A DNA stretch of 15,238 nt, taken from the NCBI GenBank assembly GCA_046484325.1, contig JAWOJB010000102.1, positions 1-15,238 of the forward strand. Direction: 5' to 3'. A program made the translations under genes and the position numbers. The DNA comes from JAWOJB01 sp046484325 (GTDB taxonomy: Bacteria; Actinomycetota; Acidimicrobiia; Spongiisociales; ZC4RG35). The notes under the pieces are model-generated. The model searched no databases, was not told the origin of the DNA, and saw only the letters and a program-made list of their open reading frames with translations. Of the stretch, positions 7,374 through 14,497 are shown piece after piece; the first letter of the stretch is position 1, and each line of letters starts with the position of its first letter.

Positions 7374-7539
7374 GTCGGCCATCGACCGTCTACCGCGTAC
7401 ACCGACGTCGCTGATCGCAGGAGTCGTCGGCTTCCTCGCCTCATACGTCTTCCTGTTCCCCTCAGGCTGCGCAGCCGTCGAGGGTGTCACCGAACCCGAT
7501 GGTTCCGGCCGCACCGGCGTGGTCGGGAAGAGGTCGTAA
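7372..7539 (+). CDS. Possible small single-pass membrane protein (55 aa)
   Basis: From a GTG at 7372 a 55-codon frame runs to TAA at 7537-7539. It encodes a basic N-terminus (DRLPRTPTS), a hydrophobic segment at about residues 14-30 (LIAGVVGFLASYVFLF) and a Gly-rich polar tail ending in VVGKRS. About three quarters of third positions are G or C, fairly close to real genes here. There is no Shine-Dalgarno. TAGGGT overlaps the GTG, and a leaderless start would fall on ATC 7381, giving a protein three residues shorter. I recognise no family. It may be a genuine small membrane protein, a gene that has lost its start codon, or chance. Confidence 0.4.
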   Translation: MSAIDRLPRTPTSLIAGVVGFLASYVFLFPSGCAAVEGVTEPDGSGRTGVVGKRS

Positions 7540-7540
7540 C

Positions 7541-7740
7541 CGGGTCCATCCCTCTTCGAAATGCATCAAAATCACGTTCCTAATCGGTGACTCTGCTGAG
7601 CCCTCCTCCGCCCTTCGATTCCAAGTACGAGGGAGCGCGACACCTCCACATCCACGAGAAGGGATCGGTCGACCAAGCCCAATTCATCGACTGGGTGAGA
7701 CACTCCACGCCCGAGGAAGGGCTCTTCGAGAGACCAAGCG
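7541..7740 (+). pseudogene. Possible frameshifted remnant, DUF1801-like C-terminal part
   Basis: Two frames join across 7600-7602 if one base is removed. The first gives KCIKITFLIGDSAE; the second gives PPPPFDSKYEGARHLHIHEKG and then SVDQAQFIDWVRHS. The joined order (hydrophobic strand, acidic-proline loop, ARHLHIHEKG, helix) resembles my memory of DUF1801 domains (VxLTFFxGAxLxDP...RxIxxHEGDxxDExAL). The start and the natural end are not visible. DNA here is less GC-rich than the neighbours. This is a tentative reading; unannotated intergenic sequence is the alternative. Confidence 0.3.
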
Positions 7741-7784
7741 GCGCCATGGCGCGCCCTGGGAGCCAGCCGGAGAGCAGCGGCGCA

Positions 7785-8627
7785 TCACGGCTCCGGAAAG
7801 CCGGCGAACTCCTGGATGAACGCCGCGACCTCCTCGATCATCTGGTCGCCCCACGCCAGAGCCGCGTCGTTGTGGTCTGCCGCCTCGATGAGGAGGTACC
7901 GCTTCGGGTCCGGAGCCGCCTCGAAGACCCTCCGGCTCTGCTCCTCGGGGACGACGGCGTCCCGCGAGCCGGCGACGACCAGGACCGGCACCCGCACCTC
8001 GGCGATCTGCTCTTCGTTGGGATAGCGATCCCGGAGCAACCAGGAAGTAGGGAGCAACGGGTAGTGCACCGAGGCCACCTCCGGCAGGCTGCTGAATGGC
8101 GATCGCAGGATCAGGATGGCAGGAGGTCGCTCGAGGGCGAGGCCGATCGCGACCCCTGCTCCGAGCGACTCCCCGAAGTAGACGAGGCGGTCGGGATCGA
8201 CGTCGGGGCGGCCGGCGACATGGGTGACCGCCGCCCGGCCATCGGCCATCAGTCCTCGCTCGGATGGGCGCCCCGGATTGCCGCCGTATCCCCGGTAGTC
8301 GACCAGGAGGGTGTTGAGGCCGTGCGCGCCGAGCTTGGCGGCGAGCTGGGCCCGATCGGCCCGGTTCCCGGCGTTCCCGTTGAACACCACGACCGTCGCG
8401 CCGACGGGGTCACCGGTCGCCGGCACGAACCAGGCGCCGAGCTCGAGCCCGTCGTCGGTCTCGAGCAGCACCTCCTCGGCATGCGGCAACACCGTGGCGG
8501 GATCGGGGAGGGCGTGTGACGGTAGGTAGATCAACCGACGCTGCCCCAGCCAAAGGAGCAGCAGCAAGCCGACGACGGCGACGACGAGGCGGACCACGGG
8601 CGGCACATCCCTCTTCACGTTCCCCAC
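7785..8627 (-). CDS. Alpha/beta hydrolase, membrane-anchored (ABHD13/Bem46-like)
   Basis: 280-residue serine hydrolase. An N-terminal transmembrane helix (about residues 11-27, VVRLVVAVVGLLLLLWL) should anchor it with the catalytic domain outside. Hydrolase motifs are VVVFNGNAGNRA (oxyanion region, about 80-90), VDYRGYGGNPGRPSE, the nucleophile elbow FGESLGAG (S154), and likely acid and base in SRDAVVP (D223) and EAADHND (H252). The family acts on esters or peptides; the substrate is unknown. The GTG at 8627 lies 6 bp beyond the mutase stop, so it is probably translated from the mutase transcript. Other GTG codons close by (8618, 8606) make the exact start uncertain. Whether it serves the acyl-CoA pathway or merely shares its transcript cannot be told. 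Confidence 0.87.
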   Translation of the reverse strand: MGNVKRDVPPVVRLVVAVVGLLLLLWLGQRRLIYLPSHALPDPATVLPHAEEVLLETDDGLELGAWFVPATGDPVGATVVVFNGNAGNRADRAQLAAKLGAHGLNTLLVDYRGYGGNPGRPSERGLMADGRAAVTHVAGRPDVDPDRLVYFGESLGAGVAIGLALERPPAILILRSPFSSLPEVASVHYPLLPTSWLLRDRYPNEEQIAEVRVPVLVVAGSRDAVVPEEQSRRVFEAAPDPKRYLLIEAADHNDAALAWGDQMIEEVAAFIQEFAGFPEP

Positions 8628-8633
8628 ACCGGG

Positions 8634-11600
8634 CTACATGTTGCGGCGGTAGCGGCCCCCGACCTCGTAGAGGGCATGCGACACCTGACCGAGTGAGGCG
8701 ACCTTGGCGGTCTCCATCAGGGCGGCGAAGACGTTGCCGCCGCCGACTGCCGCCCGCTGGAGGGCCCCGAGTGCCTGGAGAGCCCGGTCGGCGTTCTGCT
8801 CGTGGACGGCTCGAACCGAGGCGATCTGGCGCCGCTTGGCGTCGTCGTCCGAGCGGACGAGTTGCTCTGGGACCACGAACGGCGATCCGTCCTTGGAGAG
8901 GAAGGTGTTCACACCCACGATGGGGTAGGCGCCGTCCTCTTTCTGGCGCTCGTAATGAAGGCTCTCCTCCTGGATCTTGGTCCGCTGGTACTGGCGTTCC
9001 ATCGCCCCCAGCACCCCACCCCTGGTGTTGAGTCGCTCGAACTCGGCGAGGACGGCCTCCTCGACCAGGTCGGTGAGCTCCTCGACGATGAACGAGCCCT
9101 GCAGCGGGTTCTCGTTCTTGGCCAGCCCCAACTCGCGGTTGATGATGAGCTGGATCGCCAGAGCCCGGCGGACCGATTCCTCGGTCGGCGTGGTGATCGC
9201 CTCGTCGTAGGCGTTGGTGTGCAGGCTGTTGCAGTTGTCGTAGACCGCGTAGAGCGCCTGGAGAGTTGTGCGGATGTCGTTGAAGGAGATCTCCTGGGCG
9301 TGGAGCGACCGGCCCGACGTCTGGATGTGGTACTTGAGCATCTGCGAGCGCTCGTTGCCGCCGTACCGGTGCTTCATCGCCTTGGCCCAGATCCGCCGTG
9401 CCACCCGGCCGATCACCGCGTACTCGGGGTCGATGCCGTTGGAGAAAAAGAAGCTGAGGTTGGGGGCGAAGTCGTCGATGTCCATCCCCCGGGCCAGGTA
9501 GTACTCGACGAAGGTGAACCCGTTGGCGAGGGTGAAAGCGAGCTGGGTGATGGGGTTGGCGCCGGCCTCGGCCATGTGATAGCCGGATATCGACACCGAG
9601 TAGAAGTTGCGGACCTCGTGGTCGATGAACCACTGCTGGATGTCGCCCATCATCCGAAGGGCGAACTCGGTCGAGAAGATGCAGGTGTTCTGGGCCTGGT
9701 CCTCCTTGAGGATGTCGGCCTGCACGGTGCCCCGCACCGTCGACAGGGTCTCGGCCCGGATCCGCTCGTACACGTCCGACGGGAGCACCTGGTCGCCGGT
9801 GACGCCCAGCAGCATAAGCCCGAGCCCGTCGTGACCGTCGGGTAGGTCGCCGTGGTATCGGGACCGGGGCCGGCTCGCGTAGATCGCTTCGATCTTCGCC
9901 TCCACCTCGTTCTCCAGCCCGTGAACCCGGATGTGGCGCTCGCACGCCTGGTCGATCGCCGCATTGAGGAAGAACGCCAGGATGATCGGGGCCGGCCCGT
10001 TGATGGTCATCGAGACCGACGTGGACGGGTCGCACAGGTCAAAGCCCGAATAGAGCTTCTTGGCGTCGTCGAGGGTGGCGATGGACACACCCGAGTTGCC
10101 CACCTTCCCGTAGATGTCGGGACGCTCGTGGGGGTCCTCTCCGTAGAGCGTGACCGAGTCGAAGGCCGTGGACAGCCTCTTGGCAGGCATCCCTGCAGCC
10201 AGATAGTGGAACCGCCGGTTGGTCTGCTCGGGCGGCCCCTCGCCGGCGAACATCCGGGTGGGGTCCTCCTCAGTGCGCTTCAACGGATAGATGCCGGCCG
10301 TATAGGGGAACCGTCCGGGCACGTTCTCCTGCAGCATCCAGTGGAGCCGGTCGCCCCAGTCCGAGTAGCGGGGCAGGGCCACCTTGGGAACCCGGGTGTG
10401 CGAAAGCGTCTCGTGGTGGAGCGGGACCCGGATCTCCCGGCCCCGCACGTGGTACACGAACTCCTCCCCCGCGTACTCGGCAACCAGACCGTCCCAGCGC
10501 TCGAGGGCACGACCGTGCTCGGGGTCGAGACGGGCCTGCAGCTCGGCGATCGTCTGGCGGAGCAGATCGACGGCGTCCTCGGTCCCCTCCTTCAGGTCGA
10601 TGGCCTCGATCGCCCCCTCCATCTGGTAGAGCTCGCGGGCCACCGCCGCCTGCTCCTCGGCCCGGCGATCGAACCGGCGGATCTCCTCGACGATCTCGGC
10701 CAGGTACCGGTGCCGGTCGGGCGGGACCACGTGCTGCTTGGCGGCGTCGTCGAACGGCAGGTCGAGGTCCGGCTCGAACCCGAGACCGGTCCTGGCCTCG
10801 AGGGCCCGCATCGTGTCGCGGTAGAACCGGTTGGTGCCGGGATCGTTGAAGTCGGAGGCCACGGTGAGATGGATCGGGAGCGCCTCGTCGGGATCGTCGA
10901 AGCGCCGGTGATTCCGCCGGTACTGCTTGCGGACGTCCCGCAGGGCATCGAGTGCCCCCTGCTTGTCGGCCTTGTTGATCGCCACCAGGTCGGCGAAATC
11001 GAGCATGTCGATCTTCTCGAGCTGGGTCGCCGCCCCGTAGTCGGGGGTCATGACGTACAGGGCCAGATCCGAGAAGTCGACGATCTCGGTGTCCGACTGC
11101 CCGATCCCGGAGGTCTCGAGCACCACCAGGTCGAATCCCGCAGCCTTCACGACGTCGAGCGTGCTCTTCACCGCCGGCGACAACGCCAGATGGGTTTGGC
11201 GGGTGGCCAGCGAGCGCATGTACGCCCGCTCGTGGGGGATGGAGTTCATCCGGATCCGGTCACCCAGCAACGCCCCGCCGGTCTTCCGCTTCGACGGGTC
11301 CACCGACACGACGGCGATCGCCCGATCGTCGAAATCGAGCAGGAACCGGCGAACCACCTCGTCGACCAGCGACGATTTGCCCGAGCCGCCGGTACCCGTG
11401 ATCCCGATCACCGGCGTCGAGGATGCCGCCGCCTTCTCGGCCAGCGCCTCGAACAGATCCGGGTACTTGTCGGGATGGTTCTCCCCCGCCGAGATCAGCC
11501 GGGCCACCAGCCGGTGGTCGTGCGGTGTCAGAGGCTCGAGCGCCAAGCCTTCCAGGTCGCCCGTGGGCAGGTCTGCTCCAGCCAGCATGTCGTCGACCAT

Positions 11601-11999
11601 CCCCTGGAGGCCCAGCGCCCGGCCGTCGTCGGGCGAGTAGATCCGGGTGATGCCGTAGTCCATCAGCTCGGCAGCCTCGCCCGGCAGGATCGTCCCGCCT
11701 CCGCCGCCGAAGATCCGGACGTGCCCACACCCCCGTTCCACCAGCAGATCCCGCAGATACCGGAAGAACTCCATGTGACCGCCCTGATAGGAGGTGACCG
11801 CGATCGCCTGGGCGTCCTCCTGCACCGCCGCGTCCGCGATCTCCAGCCCCGACCGGTTGTGACCGAGGTGGACCACCTCCGCCCCCGAGGACTGGAGCAT
11901 CCGCCGGAAGATGTTGATCGACGCGTCATGACCATCGAACAGGGTGGTGGCGGTGACAAACCGCACCTTGTTGACCGGCCGGTACCCGTGCTCGCTCAT
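8634..11999 (-). CDS. icmF: Fused B12-dependent acyl-CoA mutase with G-protein chaperone (IcmF)
   Basis: IcmF type: adenosylcobalamin-dependent interconversion of isobutyryl-CoA and n-butyryl-CoA, sometimes pivalyl-CoA and isovaleryl-CoA, in the cytoplasm. 1121 residues in the family order. The B12-binding domain comes first, with LFDGHDASI and H24 as lower cobalt ligand and FGGGGGTILP at about 97. The MeaB-like GTPase follows, with Walker A GTGGSGKSS at 202-210, SVDPSKRKTGGALLGDRIRM and NKAD at 342-345. The large mutase domain follows, with AKRLSTAFDSVTLYGEDP, PDIYGKVGNSGVS, STSVSMTINGPAP and LKEDQAQNT. The Gln of AQNT, diagnostic of isobutyryl rather than methylmalonyl substrates, is kept. 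The usual PFKR appears as YPLKR with L573, which may alter specificity. No strong Shine-Dalgarno precedes the ATG; TAAGGT at 12017-12022 could be a -10. Confidence 0.95.
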   Translation of the reverse strand: MSEHGYRPVNKVRFVTATTLFDGHDASINIFRRMLQSSGAEVVHLGHNRSGLEIADAAVQEDAQAIAVTSYQGGHMEFFRYLRDLLVERGCGHVRIFGGGGGTILPGEAAELMDYGITRIYSPDDGRALGLQGMVDDMLAGADLPTGDLEGLALEPLTPHDHRLVARLISAGENHPDKYPDLFEALAEKAAASSTPVIGITGTGGSGKSSLVDEVVRRFLLDFDDRAIAVVSVDPSKRKTGGALLGDRIRMNSIPHERAYMRSLATRQTHLALSPAVKSTLDVVKAAGFDLVVLETSGIGQSDTEIVDFSDLALYVMTPDYGAATQLEKIDMLDFADLVAINKADKQGALDALRDVRKQYRRNHRRFDDPDEALPIHLTVASDFNDPGTNRFYRDTMRALEARTGLGFEPDLDLPFDDAAKQHVVPPDRHRYLAEIVEEIRRFDRRAEEQAAVARELYQMEGAIEAIDLKEGTEDAVDLLRQTIAELQARLDPEHGRALERWDGLVAEYAGEEFVYHVRGREIRVPLHHETLSHTRVPKVALPRYSDWGDRLHWMLQENVPGRFPYTAGIYPLKRTEEDPTRMFAGEGPPEQTNRRFHYLAAGMPAKRLSTAFDSVTLYGEDPHERPDIYGKVGNSGVSIATLDDAKKLYSGFDLCDPSTSVSMTINGPAPIILAFFLNAAIDQACERHIRVHGLENEVEAKIEAIYASRPRSRYHGDLPDGHDGLGLMLLGVTGDQVLPSDVYERIRAETLSTVRGTVQADILKEDQAQNTCIFSTEFALRMMGDIQQWFIDHEVRNFYSVSISGYHMAEAGANPITQLAFTLANGFTFVEYYLARGMDIDDFAPNLSFFFSNGIDPEYAVIGRVARRIWAKAMKHRYGGNERSQMLKYHIQTSGRSLHAQEISFNDIRTTLQALYAVYDNCNSLHTNAYDEAITTPTEESVRRALAIQLIINRELGLAKNENPLQGSFIVEELTDLVEEAVLAEFERLNTRGGVLGAMERQYQRTKIQEESLHYERQKEDGAYPIVGVNTFLSKDGSPFVVPEQLVRSDDDAKRRQIASVRAVHEQNADRALQALGALQRAAVGGGNVFAALMETAKVASLGQVSHALYEVGGRYRRNM

Positions 12000-12029
12000 G
12001 GTCTGATCGCCAGAAACCTTACCCCTGGC

Positions 12030-12080
12030 CGTTCATTGAGCAGCTACAGGGGCACAGCCCACGCCGTTGCTCAATGTACG
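12030..12080. promoter_or_regulatory. 13-bp imperfect inverted repeat upstream of the mutase gene
   Basis: CGTTCATTGAGCA at 12030-12042 is mirrored by TGCTCAATGTACG at 12068-12080, with one mismatch and a perfect inner 9 bp (CATTGAGCA/TGCTCAATG), separated by 25 bases. It fills most of the 84-bp gap between the hydratase-family stop and the mutase ATG and lies just upstream of TAAGGT, a possible -10. No T-run follows on the minus strand, so an intrinsic terminator is unlikely. An operator, or an RNA stem regulating the mutase, is plausible. Confidence 0.45.
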
Positions 12081-12083
12081 GCA

Positions 12084-12872
12084 TCACTCGCCCCGGAACA
12101 CCGGGGTGCGCTTGGCGAGGAAGGCCCCGATCCCCTCCCGGCCATCGCGGGTGTGGCTCATGCCTGCGATGGTGCGGGCCTCGAGCTCCATCTGGGTCTC
12201 GAGGGTGCCGGCGAAGCTGTCGTGCAGCATGCGCTTGACCGCCCCGAAGGCGAGCGTCGCCCCGTCGGCGAGGGACCGGGCCAGCTCCATGGCGGCGTCC
12301 ATGAGCTGGTCGTCGGGGACCACCTGGTTGACCAGCCCCCACTCGAGGGCCTCTGCGGCGGTGAGGCGCCGGTTTGTCAGCATCAGCTCCATCGACCTCC
12401 GGAGACCGATCAGGCGTGGGACGAAATAGGTGGAGGATCCGTTCGGGGTCAACGAGGCGGCGGTGTACGCCGATGTGAATCGGGCCGATTCGGCGGCGAT
12501 CGCCAGGTCACAGGCCGCTACGAACGAGAACCCCGCCCCTGCCGCCATTCCGTTGACGGCGGCGATGATCGGCGCATCCATCCGGCTGAAGCGGGAGACC
12601 GCTGCGTGGAAGTAGGTGGTCATCTCCTTCAACAGTGCCCCGGCCTGGTCGGCGGCCTCGCCAAAGCTCGCCAGATCGCCCCCCGCCGAGAAGAAGCGGC
12701 CCGAGCCCGTGACGATGACGGCCCGGACCGCCGGATCCTCGTCGCACCGGATGGCTGCGTGCATGAGCTCGGCCATCATCGGCTTGTCCATGGCATGGGC
12801 GTGATCGGGCCGGTCGAAGGTCACCAGGGCCACGCCGTCGTCGACCTCGAAGCGGATCTTCTCGAATTCCAC
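12084..12872 (-). CDS. Enoyl-CoA hydratase/isomerase (crotonase) family protein
   Basis: 262-residue crotonase-fold protein, normal length, cytoplasmic, acting on acyl-CoA thioesters. Fold motifs are VTFDRPDHAHAMD, the oxyanion segment FFSAGGDLASF at 60-70, VNGMAAGAGFS at 106-116, ACDLAIAAESARF and LTPNGSSTYFVPRLIG at 141-156. By alignment with rat mitochondrial hydratase, catalytic Glu144 and Glu164 correspond to S116 and Y136. The Asp used by PaaG-type isomerases corresponds to N144. Ordinary hydration is therefore doubtful, and an isomerase or thioesterase-like role is possible. The start is GTG at 12872, with AAGGAG six bases upstream. It precedes the mutase on the same strand by 84 bp, suggesting linked acyl-CoA metabolism. 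Confidence 0.88.
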   Translation of the reverse strand: MEFEKIRFEVDDGVALVTFDRPDHAHAMDKPMMAELMHAAIRCDEDPAVRAVIVTGSGRFFSAGGDLASFGEAADQAGALLKEMTTYFHAAVSRFSRMDAPIIAAVNGMAAGAGFSFVAACDLAIAAESARFTSAYTAASLTPNGSSTYFVPRLIGLRRSMELMLTNRRLTAAEALEWGLVNQVVPDDQLMDAAMELARSLADGATLAFGAVKRMLHDSFAGTLETQMELEARTIAGMSHTRDGREGIGAFLAKRTPVFRGE

Positions 12873-12900
12873 GGCGGTCTCCTTGGATTGGGGGTGGCTC

Positions 12901-12906
12901 ACCCTA
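12901..12906 (-). promoter_or_regulatory. -10 element TAGGGT for the crotonase-family gene
   Basis: On the minus strand TAGGGT (TAnnnT type) ends 28 bases before the GTG start, leaving room for a short leader of about 20 bases that contains the AAGGAG ribosome binding site. Supported by motif and position only. Confidence 0.35.
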
Positions 12907-12933
12907 TTCGTGGGAGGCGGTCTCCGGCCCGCA

Positions 12934-12939
12934 TACCAT
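12934..12939 (+). promoter_or_regulatory. -10 element TACCAT of a leaderless promoter
   Basis: TACCAT ends seven bases before GTG 12947, the same spacing as TACCGT to ATG 4999. It overlaps the ATG at 12938, which argues that translation begins at 12947. No Shine-Dalgarno is present. Confidence 0.45.
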
Positions 12940-12946
12940 GGCGCAC

Positions 12947-13594
12947 GTGGACGACCTCTTGCGAGCCACCCGCTACCTCGACTTCGACGAGCCCTCGGTC
13001 GCAGGGTTTGCCGACCGGGTCGTCGGAGACGCCGTCGACCCGACCGTGGTCGCCACCCGGCTGTTCGAGGCGGTACGTGACGAGATCCGCTACGACCCCT
13101 ACCGGATCTCCCTCGCCCCCGACGAGATGACCGCATCCGCCTGTCTACGCCGCGGGTACGGCTTCTGCGTCCCCAAGGCGGTGCTCCTGGCAGCGGTCGC
13201 CCGCAGTCGGGGGATCCCCGCTCGCCTGGGGTTCGCCGACGTGCGCAACCATCTGTCGACTCCCAAGTTGCTCGAGCAACTCGGCACCGACCTCTTCCTC
13301 TGGCATGGCTATGTCGAGCTGTCGCTCGACGACCGCTGGTTGAAGACCACGCCGGCCTTCAACCGGAGCCTGTGTGAGCGGTTCGGCGTCCTCCCGCTCG
13401 AGTTCGACGGCAAGGCCGATGCTCTGTTGCATCCTTTCGATTCGTCCGGCCGGCGCCACATGGAGTACGTGGGCGACCACGGCACCTTCGACGACCTCCC
13501 GCTCGAACGGATCACTGCCGCCTATGCCGCCGCCTACCCGGCGTTCGACGCGATCGATGGGGACTTCGCCGCAGAGGCCCGGCCCGGTCGCTGA
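12947..13594 (+). CDS. Transglutaminase-like domain protein
   Basis: Transglutaminase-like (papain-fold) protein of 215 residues from GTG 12947; an ATG three codons upstream (12938) is the alternative. The core is seen as a helical N-terminus (LLRATRYLDFDEPSV), then GYGFCVPKAVLLAAVARSRG with nucleophile C74, then LWHGYVEL with H120, followed by LDDRWLKTTPAFN. In bacteria such proteins are usually proteases or amidases, or act with ATP-grasp and amidoligase partners, none of which is seen here. No signal peptide, so cytoplasmic. It is divergent from the crotonase-family gene (74 bp between starts) and converges on the acetyltransferase gene, whose open frame overlaps it by 450 bp on the other strand. 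Family confident, function unknown. Confidence 0.85.
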   Translation: MDDLLRATRYLDFDEPSVAGFADRVVGDAVDPTVVATRLFEAVRDEIRYDPYRISLAPDEMTASACLRRGYGFCVPKAVLLAAVARSRGIPARLGFADVRNHLSTPKLLEQLGTDLFLWHGYVELSLDDRWLKTTPAFNRSLCERFGVLPLEFDGKADALLHPFDSSGRRHMEYVGDHGTFDDLPLERITAAYAAAYPAFDAIDGDFAAEARPGR

Positions 13595-14497
13595 GGCTCC
13601 CGCCTTCCTGCGCCAGAAGCGGCCCTCCGAGGCCAGCTCGAACCCGGCCGCGACATACAGCCGGTTGGCGTCGGCGTGGATCCCGGTGCCCACCATGGCG
13701 AGCTCCGCCCCGAGCCGGGCCACCCGGGCGATGCCTTCCTCGATGAGGGCGGCGGCGAGCCCGAGCCGCCGGTGGTCGGGATGGGTGCACACCGGCTCGA
13801 GCACCGCCAGACCCAGCCTCGGCTCCCAGGTGAGACCGACGTGGGCGGCGAAGGCACCATCCGGTGCCACCGCCACCAGGTGGAGGTCGTCGCGGTAGCC
13901 GGGCGCCATCCGGGCGAAGGTGGCGAACTCGGCCTCGCCGTGCCCGTGGCGCCCGAAGGCGGCGTTGAGCAGATCGGCCAACCGCCAACGATCTTCGACC
14001 TCCGACGAGTCGATCTCCCGGAGCCGGTACCCGGCGGCGAGACTCGGCGATCCTGCCCGAGCCGCACCCACCAGCGAGCGGATCCGGGTGACCTCCCCCT
14101 CCTCGGTCTCGACGTATCCCCGGCCGGCGAGCAGGCCCCGGCGGTAGCCGTCGCCGTCGAGGGCGTGGACGACGAGCGCACCATCATCCGCCAGGTACTC
14201 CTCGGCCCACTCGAGCATGCTCGGCTCGAGATGGCGGTATCCCGGCTCCACTTCGATCCAGGCGTCGGCCCCGTCCTCGGGATGGACGCATCCGACCACC
14301 CGGCCGTCGACCTCCCACAGCCGCACCCGGCCGGCCCAATCCGGATCCAGGCCGGGGTCCGGGCGGTAGAACCGAGAGCCGTCCCAGCGTCTCGGATCCC
14401 ACACGAACCCAGGCGTCGTCACCCTCCCCGGCCGGAGCAGCAGCTCTCGCACGGCCGTGACGTCGGCGTCGGAGTCACAGCTCCGACCCTCGATCAC
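13145..14497 (-). CDS. Tandem GNAT acetyltransferase with unusual antisense 3' extension
   Basis: GNAT-family N-acetyltransferase with two GNAT-like halves: a degenerate one (residues about 1-140) and a complete one (about 157-298). The acetyl-CoA loop is CTHPDHRRLGLAAALI at 237-252, and the typical end is NRLYVAAGFELASEGRFWRR. The two-domain layout recalls mycothiol synthase, but the substrate is unknown. The start is GTG 14497, overlapping the upstream RDD gene's stop as GTGA. The domain ends near base 13603, yet the first in-frame stop is at 13145, adding about 151 low-complexity residues entirely antisense to the transglutaminase-like gene. A one-base shift near 13600 would end the protein at 13534 or 13512. 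I suspect a frameshift or a lost stop; the GNAT body is confident, the tail is not. Confidence 0.8.
   Translation of the reverse strand: MIEGRSCDSDADVTAVRELLLRPGRVTTPGFVWDPRRWDGSRFYRPDPGLDPDWAGRVRLWEVDGRVVGCVHPEDGADAWIEVEPGYRHLEPSMLEWAEEYLADDGALVVHALDGDGYRRGLLAGRGYVETEEGEVTRIRSLVGAARAGSPSLAAGYRLREIDSSEVEDRWRLADLLNAAFGRHGHGEAEFATFARMAPGYRDDLHLVAVAPDGAFAAHVGLTWEPRLGLAVLEPVCTHPDHRRLGLAAALIEEGIARVARLGAELAMVGTGIHADANRLYVAAGFELASEGRFWRRKAGASATGPGLCGEVPIDRVERRVGGGIGGSDPFEREVVEGAVVAHVLHVAPAGRIERMQQSIGLAVELEREDAEPLTQAPVEGRRGLQPAVVERQLDIAMPEEEVGAELLEQLGSRQMVAHVGEPQASGDPPTAGDRCQEHRLGDAEAVPAA

Noticed and set aside
7741..7752. Perfect 12-bp palindrome GCGCCATGGCGC
   Set aside because: Short, isolated and expected occasionally in GC-rich DNA. 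No promoter or gene start nearby makes it a likely operator.
12000..12083. Cobalamin riboswitch upstream of the B12-dependent mutase
   Set aside because: The gap is only 84 bp and I see no B12-box-like element. It holds only the inverted repeat and a possible -10.
9852..13130. Very long plus-strand open frame (1092 codons)
   Set aside because: It lies wholly opposite the fused mutase and the crotonase gene, both with clear family motifs. The translation is rich in Arg, Gly, His and Val without domain motifs, typical of antisense frames in high-GC DNA.
13595..13640. Intrinsic terminator between the convergent transglutaminase-like and GNAT genes
   Set aside because: No GC stem followed by a T-run is visible on either strand.
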